Positions 34,672 to 44,027 of a stretch of DNA of 64,000 bases are shown in pieces. Origin of the DNA: Oceanobacillus sp. CFH 90083 (GTDB taxonomy: Bacteria; Bacillota; Bacilli; Bacillales; Amphibacillaceae); assembly GCF_009389585.1 (NCBI RefSeq), contig NZ_VIYG01000001.1, positions 124,001 through 188,000 of the forward strand, written 5' to 3'. Numbering within the stretch: the stretch's first letter is position 1; each line of letters begins with the position of its first letter. The translations under genes were made by a program, and so were the position numbers. The notes under the pieces were generated by a model, which ran no database searches, was not told where the DNA came from, and saw only the letters and a list, made by a program, of their open reading frames with translations.

Positions 34672-35973
34672 TTAATGAACAATATCTATAACACTTGGCT
34701 TTATTTGAACAGGATTTTTTGAAAAGGAAATAGCATCTTTTATTTTTTGAATAACAGCATCGTTATTTTCCATATTGGTATGAATGGTTGCCAGTTTATC
34801 ACCTGCTTGCAGCTTTTCCCCCAGCTTTACATGGAAGGTGATGCCTACCTGGTGATCAATTTGATCGTCCTTTGTTTGTCGTCCGGCACCGAGCAGCATA
34901 GCGGCTTCCCCTATTTCCTGTGTTTCGATGGAAGCAATATATCCAGCCTCATCCGTCGTCACATTAATAGAATCCTTTGCTTCTATCTCATCAATACTGG
35001 ACAAATCTCCATCCTGTGCTTCAATAAAGGTAACAAACTTTTCATATGCCTCTCCATTTTGAATCACCTCTTCAACAAGCTTTCTTGCTTGTTCCACGGT
35101 GGTTGCTTTTCCAGCTAAGAAAACCATTTGCGCTGCAATTTCTACGGATACATCGTATAAATCCTGACAATATTCCTGATCGCGCAGTAATTTCACTGCT
35201 TCCAAAACTTCATTTCCATTACCAATCTCTGCTCCGAGCGGCTGATCCATATTTGTTAAAATTGCTACGGTTTCCCGGTTCAGCTTTTTCCCGATAGCAA
35301 CCATGGTCTCAGCAAGCTTTCCCGCTTCTTCCTCTGTTTTCATAAATGCGCCATTTCCGACTTTAATGTCCAGAACAATTGCATCTGCACCGGAAGCAAT
35401 TTTCTTACTCATGATAGAGCTTGCTATTAATGGAATGGAGTCCACGGTTCCTGTCACATCTCTTAATGCATAAATCTTTTTATCTGCCGGTACTAAATTT
35501 CCTGACTGGCCGACTAATGCGATGCCCAGTTCTTTAACCTGTTCTTTAAATCTGTCTAACGGCAGCTCTGTATGAAACCCTTTAATCGATTCCAGTTTGT
35601 CTACCGTTCCTCCAGTATGACCAAGTCCACGCCCGCTCATTTTCGCAAACGGAATTCCTAATGCTGTTATGATCGGTGCAACAACAAGACTGACCTTATC
35701 TCCTACCCCCCCTGTAGAATGTTTATCTACAACGGTTGTATTTAAAAAGGATAAATCAATCGTTTCTCCGGACTTCACCATGACGTCTGTAAGTGCAGAA
35801 GTTTCATCACTGTTTAAGCCTTGAAAATAAACATTCATCAGCCAGCTAGAGATTTGATAATCTGGTATTGTATCGTTGACATATCCATTTACAATATGCT
35901 CTATTTCCTTATAGGATAATGCTTTACCATATTTTTTCTTGTTAATAATCTCTACCGTATTCATGTTGGCCAC
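34672..35973 (-). CDS. pdp: Pyrimidine-nucleoside phosphorylase
   Basis: Splits uridine, thymidine and deoxyuridine with phosphate to give base and (deoxy)ribose 1-phosphate. The 433 residues match Pdp/DeoA: KHSTGGVGDK phosphate loop, KMSGRGLGHTGGTVDKLESI, and the DIKVGNGAFM stretch; C-terminal beta domain with GAGRQTKDDQ. It lies 139 bases downstream of drm, whose product converts the sugar 1-phosphate to the 5-phosphate, so the pair makes sense as a salvage operon. In B. subtilis the gene after drm is punA (purine nucleoside phosphorylase); here pdp takes that place. Confidence 0.94.
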   Translation of the reverse strand: MANMNTVEIINKKKYGKALSYKEIEHIVNGYVNDTIPDYQISSWLMNVYFQGLNSDETSALTDVMVKSGETIDLSFLNTTVVDKHSTGGVGDKVSLVVAPIITALGIPFAKMSGRGLGHTGGTVDKLESIKGFHTELPLDRFKEQVKELGIALVGQSGNLVPADKKIYALRDVTGTVDSIPLIASSIMSKKIASGADAIVLDIKVGNGAFMKTEEEAGKLAETMVAIGKKLNRETVAILTNMDQPLGAEIGNGNEVLEAVKLLRDQEYCQDLYDVSVEIAAQMVFLAGKATTVEQARKLVEEVIQNGEAYEKFVTFIEAQDGDLSSIDEIEAKDSINVTTDEAGYIASIETQEIGEAAMLLGAGRQTKDDQIDHQVGITFHVKLGEKLQAGDKLATIHTNMENNDAVIQKIKDAISFSKNPVQIKPSVIDIVH

Positions 35974-36024
35974 CCTCTCTTTTTAAAATAAATCACTTTA
36001 TCGCAGTGTAACTGGCTGTAGGTC

Positions 36025-36106
36025 ACAAAGGCGTTGCGACACGATGTCGCGAACTTAGCCTTTGTTCCTTATTCAGCGGGGGATGAAAAGAAAACCCCCA
36101 CTGAAT
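36025..36106. repeat. Two tandem hairpins between drm and pdp
   Basis: ACAAAGGC/GCCTTTGT (36025-36032 with 36058-36065) encloses the palindrome GCGACACGATGTCGC (36036-36050). A second stem ATTCAGCGGGGG/CCCCCACTGAAT (36071-36082 with 36095-36106) follows. No clear T-run. Possible attenuator or repeat; a degenerate relative of the second stem may be at about 47224-47240. Confidence 0.6.
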
Positions 36107-36112
36107 GAAGTT

Positions 36113-37291
36113 TCACTTTATCTCATCCAGAAAGCTCGTACCGTGTTCGGGTAATGTTACCTTAAAATTATCGGCGATGGTTGCACCGATATCCGCAAAG
36201 GTTGTCCGCAGCGGTAGCTTCTTTCCTTCTTTAATGCTGGTATGGTAAACAAGAAGCGGTACATACTCACGAGTATGGTCTGTGCCATGATGAGTCGGAT
36301 CATTTCCATGATCAGCAGTAATGACTAATAAATCGTTATCCCGCAGCTGTTCGAGAATTTCCGGAAGCTGCTTATCATATGTCTCCAAAGCTGTTCCATA
36401 ACCAATTGGATCTCTGCGATGACCATATTTTGCGTCAAAATCTACAAGGTTAAGAAAGCTTAATCCGGTAAAATCTTTTTTCAGAGAATCGCTTAGCTTT
36501 ACCATGCCGTCATCATTATCTCTGGTACGGACAGCTTCGGTAACACCTTCTCCATCATAAATATCGGAAATTTTACCGAGGGCAATCACATCAATTCCAG
36601 CATCTTTTAATTCATTCATAACCGTGCGTCCAAATGGCTTTAAGGCGTAATCATGACGATTAGATGTCCGTTCAAAGGCCCCTGGCTCACCGATGAACGG
36701 ACGGGCAATCACACGTCCCACCATATATTTTTCATCCAGCGTAAGCTCTCTGGCAATTTCACAAATCCGGTATAACTCATCGATTGGAACAATATCCTCA
36801 TGGGCAGCAATCTGTAAGACAGAATCTGCTGATGTATACACAATCAGGCTGCCTGTTTCAACATGTTCTTTCCCGAGCTCTACTAATATTTCTGTTCCGG
36901 ATGCGGGCTTATTGCCAATCACTTTTCTTCCAGTCTTTTCTTCTAATTCTTGAATAAGCTCATCCGGAAATCCGTCTGGAAATGTCCGGAACGGTTGATC
37001 GATACGTAGCCCCATAATCTCCCAATGACCAGTCATGGTATCTTTCCCGTTAGAGGCCTCTTGCATTTTTGTATAGTGTGCTTTTGGCTTCTCTGCCGGT
37101 GCTATTCCTTTAATCTCCCGGATATTACTTAAACCTAAGCTGCCCATGGCGGGCATATCAAGCCCGTTCATTTCCTTTGCAATATGTCCCAGTGTATCCG
37201 CTCCCAAATCATCAAACTTCTCCGCATCGGGTGCTTCTCCTATTCCAACTGAATCCATAACAATTAAAAATATACGTTTAAATGGTATCAT
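36113..37291 (-). CDS. drm: Phosphopentomutase (DeoB/Drm)
   Basis: Converts (deoxy)ribose 1-phosphate to 5-phosphate in nucleoside salvage. The 392 residues belong to the alkaline-phosphatase-like metalloenzyme superfamily: an N-terminal metal ligand in [13 protein letters not shown], the active Thr region [11 protein letters not shown], and metal-binding [23 protein letters not shown]. First gene of drm-pdp, 135 bases downstream of xerD. Two adjacent palindromes upstream (37341-37372) look like an operator. Confidence 0.95.
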   Translation of the reverse strand: MIPFKRIFLIVMDSVGIGEAPDAEKFDDLGADTLGHIAKEMNGLDMPAMGSLGLSNIREIKGIAPAEKPKAHYTKMQEASNGKDTMTGHWEIMGLRIDQPFRTFPDGFPDELIQELEEKTGRKVIGNKPASGTEILVELGKEHVETGSLIVYTSADSVLQIAAHEDIVPIDELYRICEIARELTLDEKYMVGRVIARPFIGEPGAFERTSNRHDYALKPFGRTVMNELKDAGIDVIALGKISDIYDGEGVTEAVRTRDNDDGMVKLSDSLKKDFTGLSFLNLVDFDAKYGHRRDPIGYGTALETYDKQLPEILEQLRDNDLLVITADHGNDPTHHGTDHTREYVPLLVYHTSIKEGKKLPLRTTFADIGATIADNFKVTLPEHGTSFLDEIK

Positions 37292-37340
37292 TTGTATCTG
37301 CCTCCTATGTACTATATTCCCGAAACTACTACCCGGTATG

Positions 37341-37372
37341 ACATCTCTTATAGATGTTAGATGTCTGACATC
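37341..37372. promoter_or_regulatory. Two adjacent palindromes, candidate operator of drm-pdp
   Basis: ACATCT-CTTAT-AGATGT (37341-37357) is followed by GATGTC-T-GACATC (37360-37372); both share the half-site GATGT/ACATC. They lie 50-80 bases before the drm start. Regulator unknown. Confidence 0.55.
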
Positions 37373-37426
37373 ATAAGCATAAAGGAATTTCGTTTACTTG
37401 AAAAGTTTTTAGCTGTAAATATGTAA

Positions 37427-38317
37427 TTATGCTCTCGGATGATACGATTGATAAATGTCCTTTAATCTCGCTTTGGTTACATGCGTATAAATTTGTGTCG
37501 TTGATATATCTGCATGGCCAAGCATCTCTTGTACAATTCTCAGATCTGCTCCATTTTCTAATAAATGCGTTGCAAAAGAATGCCTTAATGTATGCGGGGT
37601 GATGGTCTTATGAATCCCGGCTTCCAGCGCTAATCCTTTTAGAATTTTCCAGAATCCCTGTCTGCTTAAAGGGCGTCCATGCTGATTTACAAAAAGGGCA
37701 TTTTCCTGTTTGTTTTTCCTGACAAGCTTTTTTCTCGCAGTCTGGATATATTCCTCCAGAACATTTTTTGCGGTATCTCCCAAAGGCACAATTCTTTCCT
37801 TTGACCCTTTCCCCATGCATTGAACAAAGCCCATCATTAAGTGTAAATCCTCCAATTTTAAGCCGATCATTTCAGAAACACGTAAGCCGGTAGCATATAA
37901 TAATTCTAACATGGCTTTATTACGAAGAGACAGCGGTGTTAATGTGTCGATATTCAATAATCTGTCTACCTCTTCCTGAGAAAGTGTGTCTGGAAGCTTT
38001 CGGTCTCTTTTGGGCGTCTCAATGTGCAAGCTTGGGTCTGTATCCGCGATCCTCTCCCGTATTAAAAACTGATGAAAGGACCTGATAGAGGAAATATGTC
38101 TGGAAATCGTCGCAGTTGACTTGCCGCTGTCTTTTAATTCATATAAAAAACGCATAATATCGTTTCGAGTTATACCATTCCATGTCCGGTGACCAGCTTT
38201 TGTTACATTTTTTTCATAAGCAGTAAGATCTCTTTGATAAGAGACAACGGTATTATCCGACAGCCCTCTCTCTACCCGAAGGAAATGAAAGAAATCTTCT
38301 AATGCGTATTTCAACAT
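37427..38317 (-). CDS. xerD: Site-specific tyrosine recombinase XerD
   Basis: Resolves chromosome dimers at dif together with XerC (called RipX in B. subtilis). The 296 residues have an N-terminal SAM-like core-binding domain (about 5-88) and a catalytic domain with TGLRVSEM (first Arg), [19 protein letters not shown] (His-x-x-Arg) and IYTHV with the nucleophilic Tyr. No integrase-type N-terminal extension, so a housekeeping recombinase and not a mobile element. It follows yqzK by 2 bases; AAGGGG precedes the ATG. Confidence 0.95.
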   Translation of the reverse strand: MLKYALEDFFHFLRVERGLSDNTVVSYQRDLTAYEKNVTKAGHRTWNGITRNDIMRFLYELKDSGKSTATISRHISSIRSFHQFLIRERIADTDPSLHIETPKRDRKLPDTLSQEEVDRLLNIDTLTPLSLRNKAMLELLYATGLRVSEMIGLKLEDLHLMMGFVQCMGKGSKERIVPLGDTAKNVLEEYIQTARKKLVRKNKQENALFVNQHGRPLSRQGFWKILKGLALEAGIHKTITPHTLRHSFATHLLENGADLRIVQEMLGHADISTTQIYTHVTKARLKDIYQSYHPRA

Positions 38318-38319
38318 GT

Positions 38320-38517
38320 CTATTCCCCTTTCAAAATATTAAATGGAAACCAAGAAATTCGTTCCTCGATTACCTTCATCGCCGGCCCCTCCGGCAAATC
38401 ATAACGATGTATTTCTTGAAACTCGTTATATATAAAATACAGACATACTGTAAAGAAACAAGCTCCTAGCATAAACCAAATAAATATTTTAACAACTTCT
38501 TTAGCATGCTTTTCCAT
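38320..38517 (-). CDS. yqzK: YqzK-family small membrane protein (DUF4227)
   Basis: The product is 65 residues, function unknown. One membrane segment (about 9-30) is followed by a conserved [15 protein letters not shown], the mark of this family. It is encoded 2 bases upstream of xerD, as yqzK is in B. subtilis between fur and ripX. GGAGG lies 7 bases before the ATG. Confidence 0.85.
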   Translation of the reverse strand: MEKHAKEVVKIFIWFMLGACFFTVCLYFIYNEFQEIHRYDLPEGPAMKVIEERISWFPFNILKGE

Positions 38518-38751
38518 ATTCTAACCTCCATCCGCCGTAGATTGTATCGTAAGTAAACACGTTTACAGTTAGAATATGCAAATAAGCCTTTCAAAAATAC
38601 TTGAAAAAATGCTGACGTAAAAAAATCAATACATCCCTTTCTGCTAATATTATACATTGATTGGAAGCAGAGTTAAACTACAAACACTTTGACGCTTTTG
38701 TGTTATCCAGTTATATGACATACTGAAGTGAATGAAAAGGAGGTCGAAACC

Positions 38752-39624
38752 GTGCAGATGCTAGAAGAAAAATTAAGACAGCTTGGTGATAACTCCACTA
38801 TCGAAACAGTGACTCCTGTTTCTGGAGGCGATATTAACCGGACTTACTATATAAAAACCGCAAAGCAAGCATATTTTATAAAAGCGAATAGTAATGTAAA
38901 CAGCGATTTTTTCGAAGTGGAAGTAAATGGACTGGAAAGAATCCGTTCGACACAAACAATTGCTGTCCCGGAAGTTTATTACTTTGACAAACCCTCTGAA
39001 GAAGTCCAGGAGATGGTGCTGATCATGGAATGGGTTCAGGGAGAGAAAACAACAGCTGCAGAGCAACAACTAGGCAGGCAGCTGGCGACCATGCATTTAG
39101 CTGACGGATTCTCGCAGTATGGATTGGAGCAGTCAACTTATGCAGGAGAACTAATTCAGACAAATGGATGGCACGATGACTGGGTTGACTACTTTCGTGA
39201 ACATCGCCTGCAACCTCAATTAGGTCTGGCTGCGCAATACAATCGAATGCACCAAAAAAGACGCTTAAAACTGGATGCATTAATTTGTGATTTAGATAAA
39301 TATCTTCCAAACCAGCCACGGGTTTCCTTATTGCATGGCGATTTATGGGGAGGCAATTGGATTACAGGGCAAGCAGGACAACCTTATTTGATTGATCCAT
39401 CCGTATTGTATGGAGATTATTTATTTGAGCTTGCTTTTACAGAGCTCTTTGGCGGTTTCTCAGCTGCTTTTTATTCTTCATATCAGGAAATTCTGCCGCT
39501 AGAAGATTATTATCAGGATGTAAAGCCGATTTACCAGCTGTTCTACCTGCTCGTTCATTTAAATATGTTTGGGGAAGCTTATGGAAGCAGCGTTGATCAT
39601 ATTCTAAAAAGATATACCAACTAA
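38752..39624 (+). CDS. Fructosamine-kinase family protein
   Basis: Predicted kinase of the fructosamine/ketosamine-3-kinase family (APH-like fold), which phosphorylates sugars attached to lysine and so promotes protein deglycation. The 290 residues (family about 288) show SGGDINRTYYIKT (glycine-rich start), LIMEWVQG (hinge), LLHGDLWGGNW (catalytic Asp and Asn) and LIDPSVLYGD (metal Asp). The GTG at 38752 has AGGAGG 7 bases upstream, so it is preferred over the GTG 8 codons earlier; an ATG lies 2 codons further on. A lone plus-strand gene between yqzK and fur, not present there in B. subtilis. Confidence 0.83.
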   Translation: MQMLEEKLRQLGDNSTIETVTPVSGGDINRTYYIKTAKQAYFIKANSNVNSDFFEVEVNGLERIRSTQTIAVPEVYYFDKPSEEVQEMVLIMEWVQGEKTTAAEQQLGRQLATMHLADGFSQYGLEQSTYAGELIQTNGWHDDWVDYFREHRLQPQLGLAAQYNRMHQKRRLKLDALICDLDKYLPNQPRVSLLHGDLWGGNWITGQAGQPYLIDPSVLYGDYLFELAFTELFGGFSAAFYSSYQEILPLEDYYQDVKPIYQLFYLLVHLNMFGEAYGSSVDHILKRYTN

Positions 39625-39713
39625 ATAATCCATTTTCCTTACTGGCAGATTAGCATATATTTGTTATTCTGCCACATTTGATTTTTATCCATTGATTTAT
39701 CAGCAATTAAAAT

Positions 39714-39744
39714 AAAACCTTTCTCTCTTTTGGAAAAAGGTTTT
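39714..39744. terminator. Terminator between the kinase gene and fur
   Basis: AAAACCTTT (39714-39722) pairs with AAAGGTTTT (39736-39744). On the minus strand it is followed by TTTTATTTTAA, so it mainly serves fur. Confidence 0.75.
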
Positions 39745-39754
39745 ACTCTGATGA

Positions 39755-40228
39755 CTATGTTGCTTTTTGAACATCTTCTTCTTTTACTGCAGCTTTTTGG
39801 CACTGGCGACAAATCCCGTGAAAAGTCAGCCGATGATCCTTCACCTCAAAGCCCCAATCATTTTCAACAATTTGTTCTACTTCACCTAATAAATCATTCT
39901 CAATTTCTTCTACAGAACCACATTCAATACATACTAAATGATGGTGAAAATGCTTTGCGCCTTCTTTTCGCAAATCATATCTGGAGACGCCGTCACCAAA
40001 ATTAATTTTGTCTACTATTTTCAATTCAGATAATAATTCTAATGTACGATACACGGTTGCCAGACCAATTTCTGGTGATTTCTCCTTGACAAGAAGGTAA
40101 ACATCCTCCGCACTTAAATGATCTTCTTCTCTTTCCAGAAGCACGCGAACCGTAGCTTCCCTTTGGGGAGTTAGTTTGTAGCTATGCGAATGTAGCTGTT
40201 TTTTTATCTTTTCAATCCGATGTTCCAT
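39755..40228 (-). CDS. fur: Ferric uptake regulator Fur
   Basis: Iron-dependent repressor of iron uptake genes. The 157 residues have a winged helix (about 10-80, with SPEIGLATVYRTLELLSEL as recognition helix), the histidine cluster KHFHHHLVCIECG and a second CRQCQ pair for structural zinc. It is Fur rather than PerR or Zur by its position next to yqzK/xerD and spoIIM/nudF, as in B. subtilis. A near-perfect Per-type box lies about 80 bases upstream, so fur expression is probably controlled by PerR or by Fur itself. Confidence 0.93.
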   Translation of the reverse strand: MEHRIEKIKKQLHSHSYKLTPQREATVRVLLEREEDHLSAEDVYLLVKEKSPEIGLATVYRTLELLSELKIVDKINFGDGVSRYDLRKEGAKHFHHHLVCIECGSVEEIENDLLGEVEQIVENDWGFEVKDHRLTFHGICRQCQKAAVKEEDVQKAT

Positions 40229-40306
40229 GGATAGTCGCCTCCCTCACTTTACATCTTCATTATATGCATCTATCTTCCATGTGTCAAAGGTATTCTCAAT
40301 TATTAT

Positions 40307-40321
40307 TAATAATAATTATAA
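40307..40321. promoter_or_regulatory. Per/Fur-type box upstream of fur
   Basis: On the minus strand TTATAATTATTATTA matches the PerR consensus TTATAATNATTATAA at all defined positions except one. PerR control of fur is established in B. subtilis. The region is very A/T-rich, so chance similarity must be kept in mind. Confidence 0.55.
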
Positions 40322-40409
40322 AGTAGTATTTATTATCATATTATAATAAATGCGATTTTTCAAGCTGTAAACAAATAATGTAAAGTGACAGGCGCATAAA
40401 ACACAACCA

Positions 40410-41054
40410 TTAATTCGTATATCTTTCAATCCATTCTAACAAAAACGTATTGGATAAATAAGCTTCCAGCAATGCAGCTAACGCTGTCAATGCCATTAAA
40501 ACGGCAAAAATGATAATCAACCGGATAAACGATGGCAAGACTTCCTGATAATGATGTTTTAATAGCAGCTTCTGCCATAATCCAATTGAAAATATCATCG
40601 CAATACTTCCAGCAATGATGTAGATCGGGATAATGAACAGGTTTTGAGGAGCAATCGATATAGCAGATAAAAGCAGCCCCTGCCCTCCCAGCTGATTTAC
40701 CATAAAACCGACAGAAAAGCCGACTACGAGTCCTTTCATAAATATCATAATCCAAATAATTGGCAGTCCAATCATACTAAGCGCCAGTAAAATCATTAAG
40801 GAAAGATACTTTATATGATAGAGAAGACTTCCAATAAATATATCCTGCCGCCCAATTACTTCTCCGGCATTTGTTTGCTGCGTAAAGAACCTTTCCAAGT
40901 AAAAGAATAGATTTTGCTTCTGTACAAAATCCATACTATTTACTAAAATAGCCCCGAACACAATACCTGTCAGAAAAAGAATCGTTGTAAATAAATAAAC
41001 TGTCGTATGCCGCTTTATATGTCTGATTACTAAATGATTAGAGGTGTTATGCAT
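40410..41054 (-). CDS. spoIIM: Stage II sporulation protein M
   Basis: Membrane component of the SpoIID-SpoIIM-SpoIIP engulfment machine that remodels septal peptidoglycan. The 214 residues (B. subtilis 215) have about five membrane segments; FLTGIVFGAILVNSMD near the start and MIFMKGLVVGFSVGFMVNQLGGQG in the middle are family signatures. AGGAGG lies 6 bases before the ATG. Between nudF and fur, in the same order as in B. subtilis. Confidence 0.93.
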   Translation of the reverse strand: MHNTSNHLVIRHIKRHTTVYLFTTILFLTGIVFGAILVNSMDFVQKQNLFFYLERFFTQQTNAGEVIGRQDIFIGSLLYHIKYLSLMILLALSMIGLPIIWIMIFMKGLVVGFSVGFMVNQLGGQGLLLSAISIAPQNLFIIPIYIIAGSIAMIFSIGLWQKLLLKHHYQEVLPSFIRLIIIFAVLMALTALAALLEAYLSNTFLLEWIERYTN

Positions 41055-41152
41055 TGGAATCCTCCTGACTATAGTTCCTATACTTCAAACTATGAGAATT
41101 CCTCTGTAAACATACCTATTAATTTTTATCTTTTCATAGACCAAATAGTACG

Positions 41153-41226
41153 TGTTCAAAAAGGGCCAACGATTTTTGATGAGGCGAGTCATCGCAGCTT
41201 ATCATTTGAGGACAACTTGAACATTC
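41153..41226. repeat. Repeat, copy with inverted ends and module B
   Basis: It begins with TGTTCAAAAAGGG (41153-41165) and ends with ACTTGAACA (41215-41223). Its right part CGCAGCTTATCATTTGAGGAC matches 8224-8243 and 63915-63930. It lies in the spoIIM-nudF gap and encodes nothing. Confidence 0.62.
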
Positions 41227-41263
41227 TTAAAATAGAACTGTACCAATAACAGCATTAGCTTCC

Positions 41264-41806
41264 TTACTTGTTTAATGCATGTAAATAAAGAATAGCATAA
41301 TTTGTTTTTGCATCCTGAATACGGCCCTCATCTACGAGATTTTTAGCTTCGTCTAAGGTTACTTCTATTATTTCAACAAATTCATCGTCATCACCGGCGG
41401 GTGGGTGTTCCAATTTGATTAAATCATCGGTAACATAGATATACACGAGCTCGTTAGCAAATCCTGGAGACGTATAAAAATGAGTTACCTGCGTCAAATT
41501 GGTTGTGGTATAACCTGTTTCTTCTTCCAGCTCACGGACTGCAGCAGTCAAAGGGTTCTCATTATTTTCCAGCTTCCCTGCCGGAATTTCTATTAATGTT
41601 CTTTCTAATGGTTTACGGTATTGTTCTACGAGTACAATTTTATTATCAGGGGTAATTGGGATGACTGCTACAGCACCAGGATGATAGACAAGCTCTCTTT
41701 GGGCTGTTTCTCCATTTGGGAGTTTTACCTCATCCAGTTGAACATCTATTATATTTCCTTGAAAAATTTTCTGGGATGAGATTGTTTTTTCTTCAAAACG
41801 GTTCAT
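41264..41806 (-). CDS. nudF: ADP-ribose pyrophosphatase (Nudix)
   Basis: Hydrolyses ADP-ribose to AMP and ribose 5-phosphate. The 180 residues contain the Nudix box from GKLENNENPLTAAV through RELEEETGY with all metal-binding glutamates. Length agrees with B. subtilis NudF (185). AAGGTGG lies 10 bases before the ATG. Next to spoIIM and divergent from yqkF, the same neighbours as in B. subtilis. Confidence 0.93.
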   Translation of the reverse strand: MNRFEEKTISSQKIFQGNIIDVQLDEVKLPNGETAQRELVYHPGAVAVIPITPDNKIVLVEQYRKPLERTLIEIPAGKLENNENPLTAAVRELEEETGYTTTNLTQVTHFYTSPGFANELVYIYVTDDLIKLEHPPAGDDDEFVEIIEVTLDEAKNLVDEGRIQDAKTNYAILYLHALNK

Positions 41807-42061
41807 ATTTGCTATTCCACCTTTTTTAGTTTATGTGTCTTTCTATTTATTTTAATTGGTCAGTCTATCTTGTAGCAAGTCTATTCTGTTTTTCATTTAA
41901 AAAAAGGAAAAAGGCTTCGATTACCCACACCCTCGAGAACATTTGCAAAAACTTATACTTTCTTATTCTACAAAATACCTGCCAATAATGTATATTCATT
42001 GTATTCTTTTTCTTCTCCCTCTACAATATATGCATACGTTATCCACGCAAGGAGGAATAAT

Positions 42062-42982
42062 ATGAAGAAACGAAAGCTTGGCAAGAGCGATATAGAGATT
42101 TCTGACTTAACCCTTGGCTGCATGTCGCTGGGAACGGATGTGCAGCAGGGCAAAAAAATGATCGATTATGCGTTAGACAAAGGGATTAACCATTTAGATA
42201 CGGCAGACCTTTATCATTTTGGCAAGAATGAAAAAATTGTTGGAGAAGCAATAAAACATCGCAGGTCAGATGTAATTATTACAACAAAAGTAGGGAATCA
42301 TTTTGAAGAAGGAAAAGACGGCTGGTTCTGGGATCCATCAAAAAAATATATTCATCAAGCTGTCCGTGATAGTTTACAAAGATTAAAGACGGATTATATT
42401 GACGTGTATATGCTTCATGGTGGTACATTGGATGATCCAATGGCTGAAACCATAGAGGCTTTTGAAGAATTAAAGAAAGAAGGCTTCATTCGTGCATACG
42501 GTATTTCCTCGATTCGGCCAAATGTCGTCCGGGAATACACGATCCGGTCTTCTATTGATATTTTAATGACACAATACAGCCTTTTAGACAGACGGCCGGA
42601 AGAAGCAATTTTACCAATTGCAGCAGAAAATCAAATCAGCGTTGTAGCCCGCGGTCCATTAGCAAAGGGGCTATTGAGCAATAAAGCCGATGAAGTTCTT
42701 AATAAAAAAGGGGCAGAGGGCTATCTCGACTATTCTTACAGCGACTTAAAATCACTTTACTATGAACTGGAACAAGCGTTACCTGAAAGTACACTGCAGC
42801 AATTGGCAATGTATTACACTGCAAATCATCCTGCAATTACATCAACCGTATTTGGAGCAAGTTCTTTGGAGCAGCTAGAACAAAATATCGCTGTTCACCA
42901 ATCAATAAATGAAATCACAGATGCAGCTTATCCGATTCTGCAACAGATTACTAAAGCTTCGCAATATGAGCAGCATCGTTAA
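42062..42982 (+). CDS. yqkF: Aldo/keto reductase YqkF
   Basis: NADPH-dependent aldo/keto reductase, physiological substrate unknown. The 306 residues (same as B. subtilis YqkF) form a TIM barrel with the catalytic tetrad: Asp46 in LDTADL, Tyr51, a Lys in TTKVGNH, and His in YMLHGG. SSIRPNVV and ARGPLAKGLL are close to the YqkF sequence. The long frame starts 21 codons earlier, but the ATG at 42062 has AGGAGG 6 bases upstream and begins the barrel. Opposite strand to nudF; in B. subtilis the two genes are also adjacent. Confidence 0.92.
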   Translation: MKKRKLGKSDIEISDLTLGCMSLGTDVQQGKKMIDYALDKGINHLDTADLYHFGKNEKIVGEAIKHRRSDVIITTKVGNHFEEGKDGWFWDPSKKYIHQAVRDSLQRLKTDYIDVYMLHGGTLDDPMAETIEAFEELKKEGFIRAYGISSIRPNVVREYTIRSSIDILMTQYSLLDRRPEEAILPIAAENQISVVARGPLAKGLLSNKADEVLNKKGAEGYLDYSYSDLKSLYYELEQALPESTLQQLAMYYTANHPAITSTVFGASSLEQLEQNIAVHQSINEITDAAYPILQQITKASQYEQHR

Positions 42983-43010
42983 AACCATTAATAAACAATG
43001 CAAGTTAAAA

Positions 43011-43069
43011 GAAACAGACCTGCCTCACGAAGGAGCGTTATCCTTGTTTGAAGCAGATCTGTTTCTTTT
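43011..43069. terminator. Terminator between yqkF and yqjQ-like gene
   Basis: GAAACAGACCTGC (43011-43023) pairs with GCAGATCTGTTTC (43053-43065), one mismatch, with TTTTA after it. It serves two converging genes. Confidence 0.75.
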
Positions 43070-43079
43070 ATGGAATCTA

Positions 43080-43886
43080 TTATTTCTTATCAAATTGAGA
43101 TTTCAAGATTTTCTCCATTAATCCAGGGAATAACCGATAGAAAATACTTCCTGCCTCCATCCACCACGGCATATTTATTTCTCTTCTATTAGTAAATAAA
43201 CTATAAACTACTTTCGAAGCAACTTTTTCAGGCTGAAGCATGTATTTTTCGACGTTTTGCTGATAATTCCCCTCCTTATCAGCCACATCAAAAAAGCTTG
43301 TTTTCACAGGTCCGAGATTGACAGAGGTGACAGTCAGACTGCTTTGTCTTGTCTCTTGTCTGAGTACATTCGTAAACCCCAGCATGGCATGTTTAGAAGC
43401 AGCATAGCCTGCTGCTTTCGGTGTTGGTAACTTTGCAGCCTGAGAAACAATGTTTATAATATGTGATTTCCCTTTAAACTGCAGAAAATGCGGTAAAAAT
43501 GCTTTTGTATATTGAATCCCTGCTAAAACATTGACTTGAAACATTTCTTCTACATCTTCTATATTTAAATCCTCTACGGAATCAAAGACGCCAAATCCTG
43601 CATTATTAATTAACCCATGAATCCGTTTCTCTTTTTTCATTATTTCATTGATTTGTTCTTCAATTGCCTCTTTTGAAAATGTTTCAATCGGGTAAATCTT
43701 ACAAACATCATTGTTCGCCTCTATTTCATCAGCCAGTTCCTCCAGCAATTCTCCCGATCTTGCTATTAAAACAGGTATACCTCCATGAGCGGCTATTTTC
43801 TTGGCAATCTCTTTGCCAATCCCTTTTGATGCACCAGTAACAATAATTTTCTTGCCATTGACAAAACGATTTTTTCCTATTCTCAT
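43080..43886 (-). CDS. yqjQ: Short-chain dehydrogenase, YqjQ-like
   Basis: NAD(P)-dependent oxidoreductase of unknown substrate. The 268 residues have TGASKGIG at 17-24, NNAGFG, a catalytic serine in NIVSQAAK and YAASK. The C-terminal PWWMEAGSIFYRLFPGLMEKIL is hydrophobic and membrane-adhering, a feature of the DltE/YqjQ group of SDRs. The position close to rnz supports yqjQ, which lies in the same group in B. subtilis. Assignment to YqjQ rather than another SDR is by memory of sequence and context. Confidence 0.78.
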   Translation of the reverse strand: MRIGKNRFVNGKKIIVTGASKGIGKEIAKKIAAHGGIPVLIARSGELLEELADEIEANNDVCKIYPIETFSKEAIEEQINEIMKKEKRIHGLINNAGFGVFDSVEDLNIEDVEEMFQVNVLAGIQYTKAFLPHFLQFKGKSHIINIVSQAAKLPTPKAAGYAASKHAMLGFTNVLRQETRQSSLTVTSVNLGPVKTSFFDVADKEGNYQQNVEKYMLQPEKVASKVVYSLFTNRREINMPWWMEAGSIFYRLFPGLMEKILKSQFDKK

Positions 43887-44027
43887 TTTTATCGATCCTT
43901 ACTTCATATAATTATTTAAATGGACATACTATTATATATATTGTACAACGAAACAATAGTCCAGTACACCTGTTTAAACATTGACTTATAAACGAAAATC
44001 TAACACAATAAGATAGGAGGTGACTCG

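Noticed and set aside
37427-38317. Tyrosine recombinase as a sign of an integrated element
   Set aside because: Sequence, length and neighbours (yqzK, fur, drm) identify it as housekeeping XerD; no attachment sites or phage genes are near.
39755-39790. TTTTTGAACATC near the end of fur as another copy of the TGTTCAAAAA ends
   Set aside because: It lies inside the coding sequence and has no second arm, so similarity is best explained by chance.
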